Of a stretch of DNA of 64,000 nt, positions 16,634-25,563 are shown one piece after another. The position numbers and the translations under genes are program-made. This stretch comes from JAVVXB01 sp036651815. GTDB lineage: Bacteria > Bacillota > Clostridia > Christensenellales > CAG-138. Numbering within the stretch: position 1 is the first letter of the stretch; each line of letters begins with the position of its first letter. Below the pieces are notes generated by a model that saw nothing but the letters and a program-made list of their open reading frames with translations, was not told the origin of the DNA and made no database searches. The stretch is from NCBI GenBank assembly GCA_036651815.1, contig JAVVXB010000003.1, positions 1-64,000 on the forward strand. The letters run 5' to 3'.

Positions 16634-18160
16634 CTAAGCTTGGATTTCTTCCGCTTCTTCATCCCCTGCCATTTCCTCTGCGGCAGCCCGCGCAGCCAAC
16701 TCCTCCGGTAGCCAATGGGGCGTGTTTTCCGCATCCATCAGCCCGATATACGCCTCTGACGTGATCGGTAGCCGAATCGGCACGTCGCCCGTTTTGACCA
16801 TCAATAGTTCGTGTTCCCCACTGGGCAACGCCACAATCAATCCTACGGGGCATGGTAACCCTTTTTTGAACCCCGACAGATTCATTTTTGAATCGAGTGG
16901 CATATTGAGTAGCTTTGGCATGCCGTCCGTGTCTGCTTTTTCATCATCGTATGCATAGAGATTATAGGTATCAAGATAGACAACGCGTGCCTTCATTTCA
17001 TCCAGCCAACCATCATACGCCGTCCAATCCAATCCCGGTAGCGAAGACAGCGACATTGGCTTTTTTTTCACTAAAAGGCTCGCATTTCCAACGCTCAGCA
17101 AACCATTTTTATAGGAATTATGGAGGGCTTTTGCAAGCGCCAGCAGCGCGTCTGCCCTTTTCCCGGCGGTCTGTTCGAATTCTTCACGCTTTGCATAAGC
17201 GGCTTCGGCATTCAACTCCGGCATGAACCGCTCCCGAAACGGCGTATATCTTCCGCTGAAATACGCGTTTTGTTCCTCCCGCCCCGCTAATGCCAGTTCC
17301 TCTACTTTGAACGAAATTAGTTTTTTCGGCTCGTGTTCGATGCTTTGCAGCATGGCAGCATACGCTAAACTTTCATTATTATATAAATTTTCGTATACAA
17401 TCTGTGCGACCGGTTCGGTCAGCAGTTGAGCAGTCAGTTTGGCCTCCGGTTCGGATGCCTGCACCTGCTGAAACAAATCACTGCCCTGTACCTGAAAGGT
17501 CAGGATCAATTGATCCGCAGCCAACTGCGCCCCAAGCAGATGTTCCATGCGCGGATGCACCATCAGATCCAGCGTATACAGTGGCTTTACCGTTTCGGCA
17601 TCAGAAATTCCCAGTCGATTCAGCGGCACATGCAGCCGATTTCCCACCATCACATCCCGTACGCGCAGCGCCAGCTGTCCTTCCTTGGTGACCTCAACGG
17701 TCAGCTCCGCGCGCACTGGAACCCGCAAAAACTGATGGAAGACGAGCCGCGCGGATAGATATAGTCGGCTATCGCGCAGTTCAAATCCATATTGATCCAA
17801 TTGAAAATCAAACTTTTCCAATGCATCACGCGCCATCCAAAGCACATGGTTATCCAATTCCGCTTCTTTGATAACCCACCAAATATCGCTCTTATCAAAA
17901 GCCATTGTAAAGGTTTCCTGTTCCGCGTTAAACGAGAGCAACCGTTCCTTGGTCGGCATCGGCGGCTCCGCAATTAACGTCGAGACATCGTCGCCAGCGT
18001 CATATGGAAAATCGAACAGGTTCAGGTACGCAAACGCACCCCCTGCTGCCAGCAACACGAGGATAACCGGAAGCAGAAAGAGCCACAGGAGAATACGAGC
18101 GATGATCCGACCCGCACTTGGACGATATCGATGCGATTTACGTCTGTGTTTTTTTCTCAT
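16634..18160 (-). CDS. Membrane-anchored hypothetical protein
   Basis: 508 residues, not recognised. The N-terminus is very basic (KKHRRKSHRYRP) and is followed by one membrane segment (about residues 18-46, RIIARILLWLFLLPVILVLLAAGGAFAYL), predicting a type II topology with a large extracytoplasmic domain. That domain is rich in beta-type sequence, with no cysteine cluster or catalytic motif I can name. The C-terminus is acidic (AGDEEAEEIQA). It is the last gene of a minus-strand group with two signal peptidases, 187 bp downstream of lepB, so it may be independently transcribed. Confidence 0.75.
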   Translation of the reverse strand: MRKKHRRKSHRYRPSAGRIIARILLWLFLLPVILVLLAAGGAFAYLNLFDFPYDAGDDVSTLIAEPPMPTKERLLSFNAEQETFTMAFDKSDIWWVIKEAELDNHVLWMARDALEKFDFQLDQYGFELRDSRLYLSARLVFHQFLRVPVRAELTVEVTKEGQLALRVRDVMVGNRLHVPLNRLGISDAETVKPLYTLDLMVHPRMEHLLGAQLAADQLILTFQVQGSDLFQQVQASEPEAKLTAQLLTEPVAQIVYENLYNNESLAYAAMLQSIEHEPKKLISFKVEELALAGREEQNAYFSGRYTPFRERFMPELNAEAAYAKREEFEQTAGKRADALLALAKALHNSYKNGLLSVGNASLLVKKKPMSLSSLPGLDWTAYDGWLDEMKARVVYLDTYNLYAYDDEKADTDGMPKLLNMPLDSKMNLSGFKKGLPCPVGLIVALPSGEHELLMVKTGDVPIRLPITSEAYIGLMDAENTPHWLPEELAARAAAEEMAGDEEAEEIQA

Positions 18161-18347
18161 GACTGCCTCCGCATATTTTACTATTTTGCTGGCTGACGAA
18201 CAAATCCGGATGTCTCCATATTGATATCTATTACTATAAAAAAATGCGGCGCTTTCTCATGCGGGTTTCGAGCAACATAATTAAAAAAGCGCACTACACC
18301 ATTGTAATACGCTTTGCTTTGTTTTCCAATCGAAAATGCAGATTCCC

Positions 18348-18902
18348 TTAAAAGAAGATTGTGACTTTTGAGAGCGGCGAAACCCGCACCCGCAGCACCC
18401 CAAAGATTCCTTCGTAAGATATGCAGCCCACGCTGGCTAAACGGCTGTCATAAATTTTCTGCCGATTGTCCCCCAGCAGAAAAACCGCCCCCTCCGGCAC
18501 GGTTATCGGTTCCATGCCACCCATGAAATTTGTGGCATAGGCGCTCTCCTCCAAGGGGCAGCTGTTAATAAATACATGTCCATCCACTATATCCACCGTT
18601 TCACCCGGCAGTCCCACAATTCTCTTGACAAAGTTGCCATCCTTGGTTTCAAACAAAATCATGTCACCGCGGGTCGGGACTTTCCAATATTTAGCCAATC
18701 GATCTACCAGCACCAGCTCGCCTTCCTCTAACACGGGTGCCATGGAATCACCGTCTATCTTTGTTGGATACAGCCACACAACAAAGATAGCCACCAATAC
18801 CAGCAACGTGATGAGAATTGAAAAAAGCCAGCCAAGTCTGCGCTGACTTTGATAGACGCCCTCTTTGCCATCGGTTCGTCTTTTTTTACTGCACGTTTCC
18901 AT
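18348..18902 (-). CDS. lepB: Signal peptidase I (first of two)
   Basis: 184 residues. Membrane-bound serine protease that removes Sec and Tat signal peptides. One N-terminal membrane segment (about 24-45) is followed by box B with catalytic Ser53 (IDGDSMAPV), box D with the general-base Lys93 (VKRIVGLPGE) and box E (GDNRQKIYDSR). AAAGGAGGG precedes the ATG. It overlaps the upstream lepB paralogue by 17 bp. It is the more divergent of the pair; a bacillus-type SipW role is unlikely because the Ser/Lys dyad is of the prokaryotic type. Confidence 0.92.
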   Translation of the reverse strand: METCSKKRRTDGKEGVYQSQRRLGWLFSILITLLVLVAIFVVWLYPTKIDGDSMAPVLEEGELVLVDRLAKYWKVPTRGDMILFETKDGNFVKRIVGLPGETVDIVDGHVFINSCPLEESAYATNFMGGMEPITVPEGAVFLLGDNRQKIYDSRLASVGCISYEGIFGVLRVRVSPLSKVTIFF

Positions 18903-19512
18903 TGGTGTATCCCTCCTTTGGAATGGCGCGAAAGAATTGCGGCGGCCAGATCACCATGCGCACTTGCCCAACGATCTTCTCATAGGGAATGCAGCCCACG
19001 GCTGGATTGCGACTGTCCTTGCTGCCGTTTCGGTTATCGCCCATTACAAAAACCTGTTGATCCGCCACGCGAAGCGGCTCCATATCTCCATAGATTTCAC
19101 CATTCCAATAGTTGCTTTCGTTCAGCACGCGCCCATCGATCTGCACCTGTCCGTTTTGCACAGACACCGTTTCTCCCGGCAAAGCAATCACCCGCTTGAC
19201 GCAGCTTTCGGTATAACCCGGGTAATAGCAGATGATGATGTCGCCTCGTGCGGGTTTTTCCACCCAATATCCAACCTTTTCCACAAACATATGTTCGTTA
19301 TTCAGCAAGGTCGGAACCATCGAATCTCCCTCCACCCGAACCGGCTCGGCAAGAAAGGTTCGAATGCCAAGGGCCAGCAGCACCACAACAGCGACGTACA
19401 GAATAAAATCGATGTTTCTATACAGCCGTGCGCCACGCATTTTTTCATATTGTTCCTCTACGCTTGTACGCAGCACCCGTTCCTCACGTTTTGAAAATCC
19501 TTCTGTTTTCAA
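18886..19512 (-). CDS. lepB: Signal peptidase I (second of two)
   Basis: 208 residues. One membrane segment (about 34-54), Ser64 in VEGDSMVPT, Lys106 in VKRVIALPGE and GDNRNGSKDSR give the complete type I catalytic set. The start is TTG at 19512, overlapping the TGA stop of the DUF951 gene, which suggests translational coupling; a ribosome site is not obvious. The stop overlaps the next lepB. Tandem signal peptidases are common in Firmicutes and often differ in precursor preference. Confidence 0.92.
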   Translation of the reverse strand: MKTEGFSKREERVLRTSVEEQYEKMRGARLYRNIDFILYVAVVVLLALGIRTFLAEPVRVEGDSMVPTLLNNEHMFVEKVGYWVEKPARGDIIICYYPGYTESCVKRVIALPGETVSVQNGQVQIDGRVLNESNYWNGEIYGDMEPLRVADQQVFVMGDNRNGSKDSRNPAVGCIPYEKIVGQVRMVIWPPQFFRAIPKEGYTNGNVQ

Positions 19513-19721
19513 TTTTTCTTTATGCCGTCCTTTTCACCGCTAACGAGCACTTTTTTACCCATCCGTATAAAGTCTGCACGATCCATCATGACGATGCGTC
19601 CACATTGATTGCATTTGATTTTTATATCTGCGCCAACACGGGTGATGGTCCATTCATTGGTCCCGCAGGCATGCGGTTTTTTCATTGTAACTACATCATT
19701 GAGCTGAAATTCATTCAACAT
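19509..19721 (-). CDS. DUF951 family small protein
   Basis: 70 residues. EFQLNDVVTMKKPHACGTNEWTITRVGADIKIKCNQCGRIVMM is the hallmark of DUF951, a small conserved Firmicutes protein of unknown role, often near dnaA or engD. The CGTN and CNQCG cysteines may bind zinc. Start ATG 19721 gives the usual family N-terminus, with AGGAAA upstream. It is coupled to the following signal peptidase gene by overlapping stop and start. Confidence 0.9.
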   Translation of the reverse strand: MLNEFQLNDVVTMKKPHACGTNEWTITRVGADIKIKCNQCGRIVMMDRADFIRMGKKVLVSGEKDGIKKN

Positions 19722-19837
19722 TTTTATTTTCCTATCTGTTTTTCTCATTGGAAAAGCAGTAGTTTTCGCGCGTTCGTTTTCCGCACGCTATGCTGGTTCT
19801 GCTCGCCTATTAGATCTATACATGAGCAGCACTGTTA

Positions 19838-20788
19838 TTATTTAGGATTGTCTGGCGATTGTTCATCGAGTAAACGTTGTGTATATTCATATACATGATA
19901 GCTGGGTACGGCAGGTGGAATATAGCTGAAGATAATCTCCAGCAATTTAACGGGCGCCTCCTCCTGCAACAGATGACCAGCATTGCGGATGAGATAGTAT
20001 CGTCCTGCTTGAAGCACCCCCTGAAAATAAATGCTCCCCGACGGTGGATGCCAGCGATCATCCTTGCCCCAAAGCACCAGCACCTCATGTTCAATGGGCA
20101 TGAGGCCATCCGCGACAATCCCTATGTCAAAGTTGCGTAGCGCATACATCAACCCTTCCCGGCTGAGACCATCCGACATTGGTTCGTAATACTGCCGCAC
20201 CATGTGATCATCAATTTGCTCCTGATCGACCACACACTCCAACAACATTTTTTTGACATCCGTGCTGGAATATAAGTTTCTGGCAAATACGGTAACCAAC
20301 GGGTTCATAATTTTGTGTACCAGCTTGGGCATCTGTTCCGTGACGCCGCCTGGAGAAATGACCATACAGTTTGCCACGCGGTCTGGATACAGTGAAAGAA
20401 ATCGCAGCAGATACATCGCGCCCATGGAAAAGCCAATCATGTGGGCTGATTTGATCCCCTTTGCATCCAAAAAACGCCGGATCACCTCCGCAGTATCATC
20501 CATCGAATACGTAAACGTATCCGGCCTTGAGGAATATCCATGTCCCAATAGATCGATTGCAATCACCCGATAATTTTCAGATAATTCTGCAAAAACATTG
20601 CGCCATGTATACAACGATTGTCCCAATGAATGAATCAGCACAAGTGGTTCGCCAACGCCCGCTTCCAGATAATGAACTTGCGCTTCCTCTAATTCATCTG
20701 TTTCGGGATCAACTGGTAACAGCACGTTCACAAAATTTCCAACCTGTTCGGAGTTGATGAACAGCTGACTTCTCATTGTTTCACCCAC
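19838..20788 (-). CDS. Alpha/beta-hydrolase fold protein
   Basis: 316 residues. The fold is shown by PLVLIHSLGQS (oxyanion-hole region), the nucleophile elbow GFSMGA with Ser121, an acidic residue in LWGKDDRWH and the histidine in RNAGHLLQEE, completing a Ser-Asp-His triad. The substrate is unknown; the closest general class is esterase/lipase or haloperoxidase-like hydrolases. The GTG start at 20788 has GGGGGAA upstream; an ATG at 20776 is an equally possible start. It is transcribed divergently from dnaA and leads the minus-strand DUF951-lepB-lepB group, with a 116-bp gap. Confidence 0.85.
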   Translation of the reverse strand: MGETMRSQLFINSEQVGNFVNVLLPVDPETDELEEAQVHYLEAGVGEPLVLIHSLGQSLYTWRNVFAELSENYRVIAIDLLGHGYSSRPDTFTYSMDDTAEVIRRFLDAKGIKSAHMIGFSMGAMYLLRFLSLYPDRVANCMVISPGGVTEQMPKLVHKIMNPLVTVFARNLYSSTDVKKMLLECVVDQEQIDDHMVRQYYEPMSDGLSREGLMYALRNFDIGIVADGLMPIEHEVLVLWGKDDRWHPPSGSIYFQGVLQAGRYYLIRNAGHLLQEEAPVKLLEIIFSYIPPAVPSYHVYEYTQRLLDEQSPDNPK

Positions 20789-20938
20789 ACACGTTCCCCC
20801 GCTATCATAAAATTGTTTTGTCGATTACAGAATCCATCTCTACATCTTGTATGCGATAGCACGATTCAATGCTATTTTAACCTTTATGTCTCCATTTTAC
20901 AATCAAACCGGCTATTTGTCACAGAATGTTAACCCATC

Positions 20939-20967
20939 TTGAAAAAAATCATCATTTTTGATATGAT
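20939..20967 (+). promoter_or_regulatory. SigA-type promoter of dnaA
   Basis: -35 TTGAAA (20939-20944), 17-bp spacer, -10 TATGAT (20962-20967). The start would be near 20974, giving a leader of about 22 nt. No DnaA boxes are obvious upstream of this promoter; TTTGTCACA (20915-20923) is one mismatch from an 0A box. Confidence 0.75.
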
Positions 20968-20995
20968 AGTGAGAAGTATTGGGGGTAGTTTTTAC

Positions 20996-22306
20996 ATGGA
21001 TCAATTGCAATCGATTTGGGCCGCGACCCGAGAAAATATTCGCCCGCAGATGACGGGTCTTTCTTTTCATGCCTGGATCGACGTTGTGACGCCCCTTGCG
21101 CTGCAAAACGGAATTCTGGTATTGGAAGTTCCCACCGGAGATATTCAAAAAACTTTACAAGACTTTTATTTCGACAGTTTGTTTACAGCCGCTAAAGCCG
21201 CCAATGAAACCATCGCGGATGTTCGGCTCGTTTTGCCTGAAGACAGGGATCATTATGTTGTCAATGAAAGCAATGAACCAATCAATGTGTTTGCGCTCAA
21301 CCCGAAGTATACCTTTGAAACCTTTGTTGTGGGTGGCAGTAATCATTTTGCTCACGCAGCGGCATTGGCTGTAGCGCAGAATCCTGCAACCGCCTATAAC
21401 CCCCTCTTCATTTATGGGGGCGTGGGGCTTGGAAAAACGCACTTGATGCACGCCATCGGAAATACCGTCAAAATAAACAACAACAGTGCAAGGGTAATGT
21501 ATGTAACCAGCGAAACGTTTACAAACGAACTGATTACCGCAATCCAAATGGATAAACGATTGGAATTTAGAAAGCGCTATCGTAATGTGGATGTTTTATT
21601 GATTGACGACGTGCAGTTTATTGCAAAAAAGCAATCGGTGCAAGAAGAATTTTTTAACACCTTTAATACCCTGCACAATGCCAGTAAACAGATTATCATC
21701 AGCTCTGATAGGCCGCCAAAAGAAATTGCCAGTTTAGAAGAACGTCTCTGTTCGCGTTTTGAATGGGGTTTAATTGCGGATATTCAACCGCCGGATATCG
21801 AAACCAGAATTGCAATTCTTCGTAACCGTGCACGTTTGGATCATTTGGACGTGGATGATGCGATCATTCAGTTCATAGCGGAGCATGTAGTTTCCAATAT
21901 TCGAGAGTTAGAAGGATCTTTAACCCGTGTGGTTGCCTATTCGATGCTGCGTCGGCGACCGCTGACAATGGAGCTGACGGTTGAAGCGCTCAAGGATCTG
22001 CTCCCTGACGTAAAAAAGAGAGAAGTCACCCCCCAGCTCATCAAGGAAACCGTATCGGAATTCTATTCCATTTCCATTGCTTCGCTGTTGAGTGAGCGCA
22101 GAGATCGAGAGATTGTTTTACCACGACAAATTTCTATGTATCTTTGTCATAGTATTCTTGGACTTCCCTATAAACGCATCAGTACCCTTTTTGACCGTAA
22201 CGACCATACCACGGCCATCAACGCCTGCCGCCGCATCGAAGATATGTTAAAAGAAGATCCATCGTTTGCAGCCGTACTTGAAGATATTAAACTGCGCATG
22301 GAATAG
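20996..22306 (+). CDS. dnaA: Chromosomal replication initiator DnaA
   Basis: 436 residues. Domain I is at the N-terminus (IWAATRENIRPQMTGLSFHAWID), domain II is short, domain III is AAA+ with Walker A GGVGLGKTHLMHAIG (Lys147) and Walker B LLIDDVQF, and domain IV carries the DnaA-box-binding helix-turn-helix with signature FDRNDHTTAINACRRIE. ATG 20996 has GGGGG at 20981-20985 and lies just downstream of the promoter; the earlier in-frame start precedes the -10. It is followed by oriC and dnaN in the standard order. Confidence 0.97.
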   Translation: MDQLQSIWAATRENIRPQMTGLSFHAWIDVVTPLALQNGILVLEVPTGDIQKTLQDFYFDSLFTAAKAANETIADVRLVLPEDRDHYVVNESNEPINVFALNPKYTFETFVVGGSNHFAHAAALAVAQNPATAYNPLFIYGGVGLGKTHLMHAIGNTVKINNNSARVMYVTSETFTNELITAIQMDKRLEFRKRYRNVDVLLIDDVQFIAKKQSVQEEFFNTFNTLHNASKQIIISSDRPPKEIASLEERLCSRFEWGLIADIQPPDIETRIAILRNRARLDHLDVDDAIIQFIAEHVVSNIRELEGSLTRVVAYSMLRRRPLTMELTVEALKDLLPDVKKREVTPQLIKETVSEFYSISIASLLSERRDREIVLPRQISMYLCHSILGLPYKRISTLFDRNDHTTAINACRRIEDMLKEDPSFAAVLEDIKLRME

Positions 22307-22358
22307 CTTTTTATCTTTTGATAAGACGAATCAGCTTATATTTCTATGCAGTGTTTAT

Positions 22359-22593
22359 GAATCCACATTTTGTGAGTTCCTATTGTGGACAGATTGTGCA
22401 TAACGTGTGTAGAATGGATAGCGTGGACAACAGTTGTTGTTTTACATTGATTATCCACTGAGCTATCCACTAATAAAATAGCCAGTTTGTTGAGATATTG
22501 TTGTTTTTACACGTTGCCCACATACACTACTACTACTGCTGCTGTAATGATATGATGTATATGACACACTATCTACAACAAACCTGTGGATAA
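22359..22593. other. oriC: Replication origin oriC (dnaA-dnaN intergenic) with DnaA-trio element
   Basis: DnaA boxes or near-boxes: GAATCCACA (22359-22367), TGTGGACAG (22384-22392), TGTGCATAA (22395-22403, perfect TTATNCACA class), TTATCCACT (22451-22459), CTATCCACT (22463-22471), TTGCCCACA (22514-22522) and TGTGGATAA (22585-22593, perfect). Right after the box at 22514 comes CTACTACTACTGCTGCTG (22527-22544), six triplets matching the DnaA-trio of the basal unwinding system described in B. subtilis, followed by an AT-rich stretch to about 22580. This arrangement of box, trio and AT-rich DNA marks the likely unwinding site. Confidence 0.9.
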
Positions 22594-22620
22594 CTTCTTA
22601 TAAATGAAAGGACACTACCT

Positions 22621-23721
22621 ATGAAGTTTTATATTGATTCTAAAGAATTGAATGCAGGCTTGCTAAGCGTTATCAAGGCGCTGCCGGTGCGTACCACGAT
22701 GCCCATTTTAGAAGGAATCTATATTGAAGCCATTCATGAGGGAATTATTCTAAAGTGTTCCGATCTCATGTTGCAAAAGGAATGCCTGATACCTGCTACT
22801 GTAGAAGAAGAGGGTAAAGTCATTTTACCAGGAAAACTATTTTCTGAAATGGTGCGTAAATTACCGGATGCAATTACGGAAATTTTTTTAGATGGAAAAA
22901 CTGTCAATATGGTTTGCGGGCGTGCCAAGAGCTGCTTGCAGAGTATCGCCTATGAAGACTTTCCCGATATGCGGTTTTTAGGGGATACCTTTACGGTAAA
23001 GTTGGATCATCAAAATTGGAAAGATATGATCAACCAAACCGTATTTGCTACAGCTCAAGACGAGAGTAAGCCGATACTCACTGGCGTTTTACTTGAAATT
23101 GGAGAGTCCATTACAATTGTCGCTACGGATGCTTATCAGTTTGCCTTAAGAACAATGCCGCTAAAACATGCAGTGGCGGAATGTTCTGTTGTAATTCCCG
23201 GAAAATCGATGATTGAGATTGCCCGTATGATGGAGGAAACGGATGCGGATGCGGAATTAACCTTTACAAAAACACATGTGAAAGTTGAGATTAATCATTC
23301 CTCTCTTGTGGCTAGGTTATTGGATGGGGACTATATTAAATATAAACAAATTTTACCGAAGGAACATATTACACGGGTATTGATTGACCGAACAGAATTG
23401 ATGGAGAGCATTGATCGCGCACAATTGATGGCACGCGAAGGAAATAATAATATTGTTTTGAAGTTTCATGAAAATAGATTAAATATCACTGCCAACAGTT
23501 CGGTTGGTAATATAAATGAAGAAGTTGATGTGCAAATTAATGGTGAAGATATTGACATTGCGTTTAATCCAAAATATTGCATGAATATTTTAAAGTGTAT
23601 TCCAGATGAAAAAATTTATATGGATTTTAATTCCAGTATTTCACCTTGTGTTATAAAACCTGCTCAGGGAGATGGCTATTATTATTTAATTGTGCCGGTG
23701 AGAATTTATTCACAGTTCTAA
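22621..23721 (+). CDS. dnaN: DNA polymerase III beta sliding clamp
   Basis: 366 residues, the usual clamp length, made of three repeated domains. Recognisable regions are the N-terminal MKFYIDSKELNAGLLSVIKALPVRTTMPILEGI, PILTGVLLEI in the middle domain and the C-terminal GYYYLIVPVRI in place of the usual Y-L-I-M-P-V-R. AAAGGA precedes the ATG by 9 nt. It tethers the replicative polymerase and recruits repair factors. The gene closes with a terminator before the parS sites. Confidence 0.96.
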   Translation: MKFYIDSKELNAGLLSVIKALPVRTTMPILEGIYIEAIHEGIILKCSDLMLQKECLIPATVEEEGKVILPGKLFSEMVRKLPDAITEIFLDGKTVNMVCGRAKSCLQSIAYEDFPDMRFLGDTFTVKLDHQNWKDMINQTVFATAQDESKPILTGVLLEIGESITIVATDAYQFALRTMPLKHAVAECSVVIPGKSMIEIARMMEETDADAELTFTKTHVKVEINHSSLVARLLDGDYIKYKQILPKEHITRVLIDRTELMESIDRAQLMAREGNNNIVLKFHENRLNITANSSVGNINEEVDVQINGEDIDIAFNPKYCMNILKCIPDEKIYMDFNSSISPCVIKPAQGDGYYYLIVPVRIYSQF

Positions 23722-23748
23722 ACTATATGTGAATTTATATGGTTGAGA

Positions 23749-23775
23749 AGCTGGGCCTTTCTGTCCGGCTTTTTT
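23749..23775 (+). terminator. Intrinsic terminator of dnaN
   Basis: AGCTGGGC (23749-23756) pairs with GTCCGGCT (23763-23770), with G-U pairs, around a CTTTCT loop, and is followed by five or more T. Confidence 0.75.
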
Positions 23776-23810
23776 ATATTTTAAACGATGCTTTTAAAAT
23801 TAAATATGAA

Positions 23811-23826
23811 TGTTTCACGTGAAACA
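23811..23826. promoter_or_regulatory. parS: parS centromere site 1
   Basis: TGTTTCACGTGAAACA, an exact match to the bacterial parS consensus, bound by ParB/Spo0J and used for SMC loading and origin segregation. Confidence 0.97.
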
Positions 23827-23858
23827 TTCATAAAGAGGATTCATTACGAATTCGTAAA

Positions 23859-23874
23859 TGTTTCACGTGAAACA
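23859..23874. promoter_or_regulatory. parS: parS centromere site 2
   Basis: A second exact copy, 48 bp from the first. It directly abuts the -35 hexamer of the parA promoter, so ParB bound here could affect parAB transcription. Confidence 0.97.
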
Positions 23875-23903
23875 TTGAATTTGAATGTATACATGCCTAT
23901 AAT
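23875..23903 (+). promoter_or_regulatory. SigA-type promoter of the parAB operon
   Basis: -35 TTGAAT (23875-23880), 17-bp spacer, -10 TATAAT (23898-23903). The leader is about 20 nt, with GAGGAGGAT before the parA ATG. Confidence 0.85.
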
Positions 23904-23931
23904 GAAAATACGCAAATGAGGAGGATATTTC

Positions 23932-24693
23932 ATGAAAATCGTAGCAATAGCCAATCAAAAGGGCGGTGTTGGAAAAACAACAACAGCGGTCAATCTATCT
24001 GCATGTCTGGCGGAAGAAGGAAAAAGAGTATTACTGATTGACGCCGATCCGCAGGGAAACAGTACAAGCGGTCTGGGCATCGATAAGAGCAAAGTAGAAA
24101 ACTCAATTTATGATGTTTTTATAAATGATGCAACAATAGATGAAGTGATTATGGATACGATGATAGATCAACTTAAAATTGTTCCTTCAGATATTGCTTT
24201 GGCAGGAGCTGAGGTGGAGTTAGTCAGCGTAATGGCAAGGGAACAAGTTTTAAAAAAATCATTTACGGCTATGAAAAGTGATTTTGATTATATATTTATC
24301 GATTGTCCTCCCTCGTTGGGTCTATTAACATTGAATTCATTAACGGCTGCAAGCACCTTATTGGTTCCCATTCAGTGTGAGTTTTTTGCGTTGGAGGGTC
24401 TATCACTCCTCATGAATACAGTTAAGTTGGTACGTAAAAGTTTGAATCCGATGCTGGATGTGGAAGGTGTGGTGCTGACGATGTTTGACAGCCGAACCAA
24501 TCTATCCATGCAGGTGGTTGAGGAAGTGAAAAAATTCTTTAAAAATAAAGTTTATGAAACCATTATTCCCCGCAGCGTGCGTCTTGGGGAAGCACCTTCC
24601 TTTGGTCTGCCAATTTCTCTCTATGCGCCCAGCAGCGCGGGCTCGGTTGCCTATCAATCGTTGGCAAAAGAGATGATTGCGAAGGAGATATAA
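23932..24693 (+). CDS. parA: Chromosome-partitioning ATPase ParA/Soj
   Basis: 253 residues. Deviant Walker A ATPase: [18 protein letters not shown] near the N-terminus, followed by [17 protein letters not shown] and [16 protein letters not shown]. It acts on the nucleoid with ParB in origin segregation; in spore formers it also modulates DnaA and early sporulation. A GAGGAGGAT ribosome site is present. parB starts 3 bp after the stop. Confidence 0.96.
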   Translation: MKIVAIANQKGGVGKTTTAVNLSACLAEEGKRVLLIDADPQGNSTSGLGIDKSKVENSIYDVFINDATIDEVIMDTMIDQLKIVPSDIALAGAEVELVSVMAREQVLKKSFTAMKSDFDYIFIDCPPSLGLLTLNSLTAASTLLVPIQCEFFALEGLSLLMNTVKLVRKSLNPMLDVEGVVLTMFDSRTNLSMQVVEEVKKFFKNKVYETIIPRSVRLGEAPSFGLPISLYAPSSAGSVAYQSLAKEMIAKEI

Positions 24694-24696
24694 AAA

Positions 24697-25563
24697 ATGG
24701 CATTGCAAAAAAAAGGACTAGGAAGAGGATTGGATGCATTGCTCGATCCTTACATCATGGAGACATCGGAAGAACAAAAACAGAGTGTGCTCACCGTAAG
24801 CGTGCACGATATTGATACCAATCGGGAGCAGCCGCGAAAACAGTTTGATGAAGAATCACTCAAAGAATTATCCGCATCCATCAAAACCCATGGAATCGTG
24901 CAACCGTTAATTGTGAAGGAACGCAATGGACGCTATATGATTATTGCAGGGGAACGACGTTTTCGTGCAGCCCGCATGGCAGGATTGGCCAGTGTGCCGG
25001 TATTGGTGGCAGACTATGATGAAGCGCAGATTCATGAAGTATCATTAATTGAAAATATTCAACGCGAAGACTTGAACCCGGTTGAGGAGGCAGCAGCTAT
25101 TCGTTTTCTGATGCAGCAGCATGATATGACGCAAGAAGAGGTTTCCAGTCGCATCGGTAAGAGCCGTCCTGCAGTGGCAAACTCCTTACGCTTATTGCAA
25201 TTACCGGAATATGTGATGGACATGCTCAAGGATGGTACGCTTTCGGCAGGTCACGGGCGTGCGCTGGCTGGCTTGTCGGATGCAACGCTGATGGAAAAGA
25301 TTGTAGATGAAACAGTACGTCTCAACTATTCCGTGCGGACATTGGAAAGTCGTATTAAGAACTTATCCGTTGAAAAGCCACGCAAAGAGAAAAAAACGGA
25401 AGCAGTAATTTCATCGGATCTGAAACATGCAGAAGAGACTTTTCGCGAGCGCCTAGGTACTAAGGTGAAAATTACCGGTACAGAAACGAGTGGAAAAATT
25501 CTGATTGAATATTATAGCCACGAGGATTTGGAGCGCGTGTATGAACGAATCCACGGTGAATGA
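24697..25563 (+). CDS. parB: ParB/Spo0J parS-binding CTPase
   Basis: 288 residues. KKGLGRGLDALL at the N-terminus is the ParA-activating peptide typical of Spo0J. The ParB/sulfiredoxin CTPase domain contains VKERNGRYMIIAGERRFRAARMAG (GERRFRA CTP motif) and SLIENIQREDLNPVEEA, followed by a helix-turn-helix (TQEEVSSRIGKSRPAVANSLRLLQLP) for parS and a C-terminal dimerisation segment. AAGGAGATAT precedes the ATG. Confidence 0.96.
   Translation: MALQKKGLGRGLDALLDPYIMETSEEQKQSVLTVSVHDIDTNREQPRKQFDEESLKELSASIKTHGIVQPLIVKERNGRYMIIAGERRFRAARMAGLASVPVLVADYDEAQIHEVSLIENIQREDLNPVEEAAAIRFLMQQHDMTQEEVSSRIGKSRPAVANSLRLLQLPEYVMDMLKDGTLSAGHGRALAGLSDATLMEKIVDETVRLNYSVRTLESRIKNLSVEKPRKEKKTEAVISSDLKHAEETFRERLGTKVKITGTETSGKILIEYYSHEDLERVYERIHGE

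Noticed and set aside
16428..16637. 69-residue plus-strand ORF between serS and the next gene
   Set aside because: No ribosome site, no recognisable family, and it runs through the 50-bp-period direct repeat; more likely chance.
20915..20923. TTTGTCACA upstream of dnaA as an 0A box
   Set aside because: One mismatch to a short degenerate consensus; tens of such matches are expected in 64 kb, so it is not called as a site.
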